DNA of 64,000 nucleotides. Origin: AG-12 sp035531535. GTDB lineage: Bacteria > Chloroflexota > Dormibacteria > Aeolococcales > Bog-877. Every line of letters begins with the position of its first letter. Position 1 is the stretch's first letter. Positions 58,501 through 64,000 of the stretch are shown one piece after another. The stretch spans positions 7,577-71,576 of the forward strand of contig DATKSV010000008.1 of NCBI GenBank assembly GCA_035531535.1, given 5' to 3'. The translations under genes and the position numbers were made by a program. The notes beneath the pieces were generated by a model, which saw nothing but the letters and a program-made list of their open reading frames with translations, had not been told where the DNA came from and searched no databases.

Positions 58501-60207
58501 GTCTACAGCTCGTCCCGGGGCGGAAGCTGGCAGGGCTGGGCCGCCGACGCGACCGGGGGAGCGGACCGGCAGGTGACCCGAAGTCGGGTCGGCAACCGCA
58601 GTGTCGCCATCTCTCCCGACGGCGAGACGGTGGTCTGGTTCGAGGACGAGACCGGAGATGAGGTCGGGCTCTGGCTGGCTGAAGCTTTCCAGGGTGGGGG
58701 GACCAGGGAGTTGCTGGCGGGAGCGGTGCCGGCCGTGGAGTGCGGGCTGGCGTGGGGAGGCGCCAAAGCCCTGGTGGGATTGGCGGATGAGAACGGCTTC
58801 CGAATCCACGTGGTCGATAGCGCGGGAACGGAGCCGGCCCGGTCTATCTATGATCGCCCCCAGGAGGCGATGGCCCTGGCGCTGTCGCTCGATGACACCC
58901 TGGCCCTGATCTCCTGCGCCGAGATCGGTGACTCGATCCATCCCGACCTCAGGGTCCTGCGCGCCTCCGACGGCAAGGTGGTAGCTGAATACCCAGCGAA
59001 TGGCGTGCTGCACCTGAGCTCGGGCGGCTGGTCCCCAAACCCCAGCGATCCCTGCCTGGCGGTGAACCACGATGAGTCGGGGCACCTCCGCCCGCAGCTG
59101 TGGTGGCCACTCTCCGGTCGCCGCCGGAGCCTGCCCCTGGCGCTGCGCGGCGAGTTGGAGGCGGTCAGCTGGTATCCCAACGGGAATGGGATCCTGCTCC
59201 GCCAGCTCCTGCGGGGCAGGCATCGAATGTTCCGAATGGACCTCGAGAGCGGCCAGCTGGCCCCCCTCCTCACTCCAAGAGGGGCGGTGGCGGAGGCCGA
59301 GGTGAGGCCGGACGGAGAGGTTTGGGCGCTTTGCTCGAGCGCCCGCCGGCCGCCGCGGGTCCTGCAGTTGGGGTCGGGTCGCGAGGTGGGGAAGCCTCTA
59401 GATCGCAGCGCGCCGCTCGGGCACGCCTTCCAGAATTGGACCTTCCGCTCCGAGCGAGGCTGGCTGGTTCACGGGTTCCTGTCCAAGCCGCCAGGGCCGG
59501 GGCCCCATCCCACCGTGATCTGGGTCCACGGGGGACCGCACTGGTTGGTCGAGGACTCCTATCCGGTGGGCGCGGGGGTGTCGGCCCTGGTGGATCAGGG
59601 CTTCCTGGTGGCCGCGCCCAACTATCGCGGCAGCATCGGCTACGGAAGCGCTCATCAGGACCAGCTCAACGGCAATCCGGGCCTGCCCGAAGTGGCCGAC
59701 GTTGCAGCCGGCCTGGCGGACCTAGTCGCCAGAGGCCTGGCGGATCCGTCGAGGGTCGCCTTGATGGGCGCCTCCTGGGGCGGCTACATCACCTTGCTGG
59801 GTCTGGGGCTTCGCCCGGAGCTGTTCGCCGCCGGCGTCGCCAGGGTTCCCGTGGCCGACTACCCGCTCGCCTTCGCCGAGGAGTCAGAGCCGCTCAAGGC
59901 GATGGACCGCGCCCTGTTTGGCGGGACGCCCGAGGAGGTGCCGCAGCTGTACCAGGAGCGCTCTCCCCTCACCTATGCCGCAAGGTTGGCCGCACCCGTG
60001 CTCGTCCAGGCCGGCGAGTACGACAGCCGCTGCCCGTTCCACCAGATCGAGGTCTATGTGCGCCGGCTGGAGGAGCTTGGCAAGGTTGTCACCTTCTCCC
60101 ACTACGGGGCGGGCCATAGCGCCATGGTGGTCGACCAGGAGGTGGCCCTGACTGGTGAGGCCATCAAGTTCCTCCGGCCGCTGCTGCGGCAGGACCGGAG
60201 CGGCTGA
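58474..60207 (+). CDS. S9-family prolyl oligopeptidase-like peptidase
   Basis: The visible in-frame part, from a GTG at 58474, is 577 residues. An N-terminal beta-propeller (about 5-310) precedes an alpha/beta hydrolase with the nucleophile in GASWGGYITLLG (Ser about 433), the Asp in GEYDSRCPFHQ and the His in GAGHSAM. It should cleave short peptides or acyl-peptides. The GTG has no ribosome site, and the expected N-terminal strands are encoded just upstream in another frame (58391-58500), so the gene is probably frameshifted at about 58492. If the shift is real, the enzyme would lack about 35 N-terminal residues, which may or may not abolish folding. Confidence 0.88.
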   Translation: MGTTAPGRMVYSSSRGGSWQGWAADATGGADRQVTRSRVGNRSVAISPDGETVVWFEDETGDEVGLWLAEAFQGGGTRELLAGAVPAVECGLAWGGAKALVGLADENGFRIHVVDSAGTEPARSIYDRPQEAMALALSLDDTLALISCAEIGDSIHPDLRVLRASDGKVVAEYPANGVLHLSSGGWSPNPSDPCLAVNHDESGHLRPQLWWPLSGRRRSLPLALRGELEAVSWYPNGNGILLRQLLRGRHRMFRMDLESGQLAPLLTPRGAVAEAEVRPDGEVWALCSSARRPPRVLQLGSGREVGKPLDRSAPLGHAFQNWTFRSERGWLVHGFLSKPPGPGPHPTVIWVHGGPHWLVEDSYPVGAGVSALVDQGFLVAAPNYRGSIGYGSAHQDQLNGNPGLPEVADVAAGLADLVARGLADPSRVALMGASWGGYITLLGLGLRPELFAAGVARVPVADYPLAFAEESEPLKAMDRALFGGTPEEVPQLYQERSPLTYAARLAAPVLVQAGEYDSRCPFHQIEVYVRRLEELGKVVTFSHYGAGHSAMVVDQEVALTGEAIKFLRPLLRQDRSG

Positions 60208-60219
60208 GAGCGGCTCGGT

Positions 60220-61482
60220 CTAGGTGCTCCGGGACGGCTGGGCCGCCTCTGCCAGATGGCGCCCGGATTGCACGAGTTGGCGGATGCGGATGACCGCCTC
60301 GCAGACCTCGCCGAAGCTGGTGGTGGGAGCCGCGCAGCCCAGCCGCAGCCGATCCGGGGCGCGGAAGTCGGCGATCACCCGGGCGTCGGCGATCATCGCC
60401 CGACAGACGCGGTAGGCGTCGGGGTGCCGCAGGGTGACCTGGGAGCCGCGGAGCCGTGGGTCCCGCGGGCTCATGAGCTCGAAGCCAAGGTTTGCCAGCC
60501 AGGCATCGTGAAGCTCGATGAGCAGTGAAGTGAGGGCCAGGCTCTTCTCGCGCACCGCCTGGATGCCGGCCTCGGCCAGCAGCCTGACCCCCTCGTCCAC
60601 CAGAGCGATCCCGATCACGTTCGGGGAGCCGCTCTGGAAGCGGCCGAGGCCGGCGACCGGTTGGTAGCCCTGGCTCATCGCGAACTGGTCGGTCTGCCCG
60701 AACCAGCCCCAGATCGGCTGCCTCAGGCTGGCCTGGAGATCCGCGCGGGCGTACAGGAATGCGGGCGAGCCCGGACCCGCGTTGAGGTACTTGTAGGTGC
60801 ATCCCGCGGCCAGGTCGGCCCCCGACGAGTCCAGCTCGATGGGAACCGCCCCCACCGAGTGGCAGAGGTCCCAAAGGACCAGCGCACCACTGGAATGGGC
60901 GACCCGGTTGATGCCCGTCATGTCAGCCAGCGCGCCGGAGCGGTAGTCCACGTGGGAGAGAGCCAGCAGGGCGGTATCGTCACTCAAGACCTTGGCCACC
61001 AGGTCGGGGCTGGGCCCCTCCACCTCCGGAAAATCCACCAGGTCCAGACGCAGGCCCCGCTGCTTCGCCAGGCCCTCCAGCAAATAGCGGTCGGTGGGAA
61101 AGTTGCCCCGGTCCGAGACGATCGTGGAGCGACCTGGCCGAGCGTCCAGGGCGGAGCTGGCGAGCTTGAACAGGTTGACGGTGGTCGAATCGGCGACCAG
61201 CACCTGGCCCGGACCGGCCCCCAAGAGGTGCTGCCCCAGCTCGTCTCCCACTCTGGAAGGCAGGTCGATCCAGCCATCCCATGAACCCACCAAGCCGCCA
61301 CCCCACTCCGCTCGCAACACCTGGTCAAGGCGGGCCAGCGAGCGCAGCGGCAATCTCCCAAGGGAGTTCCCATCCAGATAGATGGGACCGTCTGATTCGA
61401 CCACGAACCGCTCCCGTAGCCAACCGATCTGGTCGCGGCGGTCAAGCTCCGCGGCGAGTTCGCGGGCTTGGGATTCCTGCAC
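60220..61482 (-). CDS. kynU: Kynureninase
   Basis: A 420-residue class-V PLP enzyme with the kynureninase pattern: IYLDGNSLGRLPLRS at the start, WIDLPSRVGDELGQHLLGAG, DSTTVNLFKLASSAL, LSHVDYRSG, LWDLCHSVGAVPIEL and the PLP lysine in AAGCTYKYLNAGPGSPAFLY (Lys about 230). It splits kynurenine or 3-hydroxykynurenine to anthranilate or 3-hydroxyanthranilate plus alanine. No other tryptophan-degradation genes are within the window. It converges on the S9 peptidase gene with 12 bases between stops. Confidence 0.93.
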   Translation of the reverse strand: MQESQARELAAELDRRDQIGWLRERFVVESDGPIYLDGNSLGRLPLRSLARLDQVLRAEWGGGLVGSWDGWIDLPSRVGDELGQHLLGAGPGQVLVADSTTVNLFKLASSALDARPGRSTIVSDRGNFPTDRYLLEGLAKQRGLRLDLVDFPEVEGPSPDLVAKVLSDDTALLALSHVDYRSGALADMTGINRVAHSSGALVLWDLCHSVGAVPIELDSSGADLAAGCTYKYLNAGPGSPAFLYARADLQASLRQPIWGWFGQTDQFAMSQGYQPVAGLGRFQSGSPNVIGIALVDEGVRLLAEAGIQAVREKSLALTSLLIELHDAWLANLGFELMSPRDPRLRGSQVTLRHPDAYRVCRAMIADARVIADFRAPDRLRLGCAAPTTSFGEVCEAVIRIRQLVQSGRHLAEAAQPSRST

Positions 61483-61519
61483 TTGGTATCTCCCAGTCGC
61501 CCTTGTATCAGGGCTTCGG

Positions 61520-61996
61520 TCAGGCGGAACGGGTCAGGATCGAGGCCACGTGGGGAGCGGCGGGGCCGGGCCCGACCGCGATCGCAACCTGGTGGTGCAG
61601 GCTGCCATCGACCAACTCGATCCGCCTCTCCACCAGATTCACCGGCAGCGCCCTGGGCGCAACCCCAAGCGCCAACTGGCGCAACTCCAGACGAGGTCCG
61701 ACCAATCGTCCAGCATGGATCTCCGTGTACCCGGCCGGGATCGCTACCACGAGTTCGACGAGCGCCTCGGGGAACAGCCGCAGGAAACTCTCCTCGACGT
61801 GACTCAGGGCTCCGCTGCCAGCTGCCACCGTGCGCTGGCTCAGCCTGAGCAGCGCCCGCTCGGGAACCGCGCTGATGGAGAGCCGCTCCCGGTAGCGGAA
61901 CCTCGGCTCGGCATCCCAGAGGCCGACCCCATCTCCGTCCCAGTCGCCGATGAGAAAGGCGAAGGGCTCGACCAGATCGGCTATGGGGTTGGGCAC
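61520..61996 (-). CDS. Nitrobindin-like haem-binding beta-barrel protein
   Basis: From a GTG at 61994-61996 the product is 158 residues. It has the FABP-like/nitrobindin pattern: PFAFLIGDWDGDGVG near the start, FRYRERLSISAVPERALLRLSQRT, VEESFLRLFPEALVELVVAIPAGYTE, and a C-terminal PHVASILTR with the candidate haem-ligand His. Nitrobindins bind ferric haem and isomerise peroxynitrite to nitrate. A longer reading to 62203 would overlap the divergent MpaB gene and has no family features. It follows that gene's start region with about 105 bases between starts. Confidence 0.82.
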   Translation of the reverse strand: MPNPIADLVEPFAFLIGDWDGDGVGLWDAEPRFRYRERLSISAVPERALLRLSQRTVAAGSGALSHVEESFLRLFPEALVELVVAIPAGYTEIHAGRLVGPRLELRQLALGVAPRALPVNLVERRIELVDGSLHHQVAIAVGPGPAAPHVASILTRSA

Positions 61997-62101
61997 TTCC
62001 AGACCATAGGTGGACTGGGGCCGGACGTCAACCTGCCCCGCGCCCCCAGAGATCGAGATGATGAGGCCGATGCCCGAGCCAGTCCTCGGTAACCTGAGGC
62101 T

Positions 62102-63076
62102 GTGAGATTGGCGATCCCATCTCGGAACGACCTGCTGTGGATGCTCGCCGCCGGACTGCCGCCGCCGGGACCGTTCCCGCTGCGCTCGACCGAGCGCGAC
62201 CAAGGGCTGTTCGGCCCCGGAACCGTGACCTGGCGGGTGATGCGCGAGCCGATGCTGTTACTGGGTGCGTCGCGGGCCCTGCTGATGCAGGTGGCTCATC
62301 CCCTGGTGGCTCAGGGAGCGCTGGATCACAGCGACTTCACCACCGACCCTATCGGCCGCTTTCAGCGCACCGTGGCCTGGGTCACCGGCGTCGTCTTCGG
62401 CACCACAGAGGAGGCCCTGGCGGCGACTCGAGAGGTCAACCGCATGCACAAGAAGGTGGAGGGCACCCTGCCGCCTGCCCACGCCACTTCCGCATGGCAA
62501 GCCGGGGCCGATTATCGTGCCCGCGATCGGGACCTCACGCTCTGGGTCCACGCTTCCTTGGTGGACGCCATGATGACCGCTCATGACTCCCTGATCGGGG
62601 GCCTGACCCCGCGGCAGCGCGACCGCTTCGTCCGCGAGTGGGACGCGGTCGCCCGCCTGATGGGGCTGGCGCCGGGATCGACCTGGAGCGGCCTCGGCGA
62701 GATGCGGGCCTGGATAGACGACCAGATAGCTCAGGGAGTGGCGCTGCCAGGGGCCGGTTCGCGCCAGGTCGCCGACGTGATCCTCATCCCCCGGCTGGGG
62801 CTGCGCGGTCCCCGGGGCCTGGCTGAACTCACGGGCTTCATCACGGCCGGGCTGCTTCCAAGCCCGATCCGGCGCCACTACGGCATTCGCTGGACTCCCG
62901 CCCATGAGTTCGCCCACCAGGCCATCCGGATCTGGCTGCGTTCCAGCCAGCCCTTCCTGCCCAGGGGGTTGCGGATCTCACCGGTGTACGAATTCGCGGT
63001 CGCCAGGACGGCCGGCGACCTGGGCCAGCGGCCGGCGCTGCTGGAAAACCTGGTATCGCAGCCCAGGCTGGCCTAG
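62102..63076 (+). CDS. MpaB-type oxygenase (DUF2236, latex-clearing-like)
   Basis: A 324-residue helical protein starting at a GTG. It has the DUF2236 pattern: FGPGTVTWRVMREPMLLLGASRALLMQVAHPLVAQGALDHSDF (with the candidate haem-ligand His), GRFQRTVAWVTGVVFGT, and WTPAHEFAHQAIRIWL at the C-terminal side. Family members include rubber oxygenase and MpaB, haem enzymes that cleave isoprenoid chains with O2. It is divergent from the nitrobindin-like gene, so two haem proteins may share control. It ends overlapping the histidine phosphatase stop by four bases (63073-63076). Confidence 0.85.
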   Translation: MRLAIPSRNDLLWMLAAGLPPPGPFPLRSTERDQGLFGPGTVTWRVMREPMLLLGASRALLMQVAHPLVAQGALDHSDFTTDPIGRFQRTVAWVTGVVFGTTEEALAATREVNRMHKKVEGTLPPAHATSAWQAGADYRARDRDLTLWVHASLVDAMMTAHDSLIGGLTPRQRDRFVREWDAVARLMGLAPGSTWSGLGEMRAWIDDQIAQGVALPGAGSRQVADVILIPRLGLRGPRGLAELTGFITAGLLPSPIRRHYGIRWTPAHEFAHQAIRIWLRSSQPFLPRGLRISPVYEFAVARTAGDLGQRPALLENLVSQPRLA

Positions 63077-63651
63077 CCGGCAGCCGGTTGGGTCAGATCC
63101 CAACTGTCGATGGCGGGGTGGTTGTGCTCGCTCGCCAGGACGGATATCGAGGCCACTTTCAAGATAAGGCTGGCGCAGAAGCTCACCGGTAGGCCCAGGT
63201 GGGCAGCTGCCACCGCCCGCAGAATGTGGCCATGGCCAAAGAGGACGCTGTTGTCTTCTGCCGAAAGCGGGAGCCCGGCCAGCAGCTTCCAGGCCCGGGC
63301 CAACACCTGTACGGGCATCTCGCCGCCCGGGCAGCCATCCCGCCAGAGCTCCCAACCGGGCTGGCGAGCGTCGATCTCGGCGGCGGTGAGGCCCTCGTAC
63401 TGCCCGTAGTCGTACTCGGCCAGCCTGGGATCAACCTCGAGACGGCCGGCGAACCCTGCCAGTTCGGCGGTCCGGATCGCGCGGCGGCGGGGGCTGACCA
63501 TGACCCTGGCGAAGCTCAGCGCAGCCAGGTCGGCCTTGAGCCCAGCCGCCTGCGCCTCCCCTCTTTGTGTCAGGGGGAGGTCGGTCGTTCCAGTGTGGCG
63601 CCCCGCCAGAGTCCATTCGGTCTCGCCGTGGCGGACCAGGTAGATGGCCAT
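63073..63651 (-). CDS. Histidine phosphatase family protein
   Basis: From the ATG at 63649-63651 the product is 192 residues. It begins MAIYLVRHGETEWTLAGRHTG with the catalytic RHG, followed by PLTQRGEAQAAGL, SPRRRAIRTAEL, a Glu in YDYGQYEGL and the second His in VLFGHGHILRAVAA. It is a phosphoglycerate-mutase-like phosphatase acting on small phosphorylated compounds such as sugar phosphates or nucleotide-loop precursors. An upstream start at 63708 would add a non-homologous stretch. It converges on the MpaB gene. Confidence 0.92.
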   Translation of the reverse strand: MAIYLVRHGETEWTLAGRHTGTTDLPLTQRGEAQAAGLKADLAALSFARVMVSPRRRAIRTAELAGFAGRLEVDPRLAEYDYGQYEGLTAAEIDARQPGWELWRDGCPGGEMPVQVLARAWKLLAGLPLSAEDNSVLFGHGHILRAVAAAHLGLPVSFCASLILKVASISVLASEHNHPAIDSWDLTQPAAG

Positions 63652-63711
63652 TGAGGCACAGTGTAGAGGAGGCCCTGGGGCCAAACTCCTCACAGGTATA
63701 CTGGGCAACGG

Positions 63712-63789
63712 CGGGAAGTAGCTCAGTCAGGTTAGAGTGCACGGTTCGGGACCGTGAGGTCGGCGGTTCGAATCCGCCCTTCCCGACCA
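63712..63789 (+). tRNA. tRNA-Pro (anticodon CGG)
   Basis: A complete cloverleaf. The acceptor stem CGGGAAG (63712-63718) pairs with CTTCCCG (63779-63785), followed by A and an encoded CCA (63787-63789). The D arm has AGCTCAG, the anticodon arm CACGG/CCGTG encloses a loop TTCGGGA with CGG as anticodon, and the T arm has GGCGGTTCGAATCCGCC. C1-G72 with A73 is typical of bacterial tRNA-Pro. Confidence 0.93.
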
Positions 63790-64000
63790 TCGCGAGCCGG
63801 CACTCACGTCCACATCCATCGACAGATCGCTCTCCGGGGCGACACCGGACTTGACCCCCCGCTCCCCTCCTCCCCGCATCCATCCTCACGTGCCGCCCCA
63901 CCGGTCCACATCCGTTCGGGTGCCAGAGCGCAGCTCCAGGCGCGGCCGCCGGGGACGGACGTGTGGCTCAGGGTTCCGCGAGCGCAGCGGCTGACATCCA

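Noticed and set aside
63790..64000. Gene after the tRNA
   Set aside because: No frame has family features or a credible start; it may hold the end or control region of something beyond the window.
1..64000. CRISPR arrays, insertion sequences, rRNA genes or a replication origin
   Set aside because: I saw no regularly spaced direct repeats, transposase motifs, terminal inverted repeats, rRNA-like stretches or DnaA-box clusters on reading both strands by eye.

Overview
The window is about 64 kb of very GC-rich DNA (around 70% by eye). It is densely packed, with many 1-4 base stop/start overlaps (ATGA, GTGA, TTGA). There are frequent GTG and TTG starts, some promoters sit so close to the start codon that leaderless mRNA is likely, and genes lie on both strands. 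The gene content suggests an aerobic, heterotrophic soil bacterium of the Actinobacteria / Chloroflexota / Dormibacterota type: F420-type luciferase-like oxidoreductase, molybdenum hydroxylases, MpaB oxygenase, DosS/DevR-like two-component genes, DUF2089 with DUF4097-like partner, and a NuoF-like/ferric-reductase redox cluster. I cannot fix the phylum from the sequence alone. I see no IS element, prophage, CRISPR array or rRNA; one tRNA (Pro, CGG anticodon) lies at the right end.

Layout. 1-5.7 kb (minus): an APH-kinase/class-III aminotransferase fusion cut by the window edge, a cysteine-desulfurase-like enzyme, an SDR and a kelch/propeller lipoprotein. 5.8-9.75 kb (minus): a five-gene redox operon (one-TM protein, ApbE flavin transferase, ferric-reductase-like membrane protein, NuoF-like flavoprotein, 3Fe-4S-type ferredoxin). 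10.1-17.0 kb (minus): two molybdenum hydroxylases, one with iron-sulfur and molybdopterin parts fused in one chain and one as a medium-small-large three-gene operon. 17.4-18.7 kb (plus): a DEAD-box helicase with a long leader. 19.0-28.9 kb: a PucR regulator, then an acyl-CoA catabolic island (acyl-CoA ligase, two dissimilar acyl-CoA dehydrogenases, two SDRs, MaoC hydratase, F420-type oxidoreductase, thiolase). 28.9-38.7 kb (minus): an MFS transporter, a pair of small membrane proteins, a GH3 lipoprotein, a universal stress protein beside a DevR-like regulator and two histidine kinases (one without the phospho-acceptor His), an ArdC/ImmA-like metallopeptidase and an ATP-grasp enzyme. 38.7-44.6 kb: NifU-domain protein, glycosyltransferase, MetRS, CcdA and a J-domain protein. 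44.7-49.6 kb: a drug-exporter/MarR operon, a GGDEF protein with a dead EAL-like domain and a CPBP protease. 49.6-53 kb: PPOX-like, SRPBCC, lipoate-ligase-like and peptide deformylase genes. 53-58.2 kb: YceI/MarR, a tandem PCP-reductase-domain protein, and an apparent iron regulon (DtxR-type repressor, FTR1 permease, DUF4097-like/DUF2089 pair). 58.4-64 kb: a frameshifted S9 peptidase, kynureninase, nitrobindin-like protein, MpaB-type oxygenase, histidine phosphatase and tRNA-Pro.

How the parts fit. The best-supported regulatory logic is in three places. First, paired palindromes between yceI and a MarR gene overlap both promoters. Second, an AT-rich promoter/operator precedes the exporter-MarR operon. 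Third, a 12-base word (ATAGGCTTAGCC) occurs both at the dtxR/ftr1 intergenic region and inside the spacer of a consensus promoter for the DUF4097/DUF2089 operon, tying that poorly understood pair to metal control. The most promising uncharacterised module is the ApbE/ferric-reductase/NuoF-like/ferredoxin operon: it looks like a soluble-to-membrane electron conduit whose flavinylated partner is not obvious.
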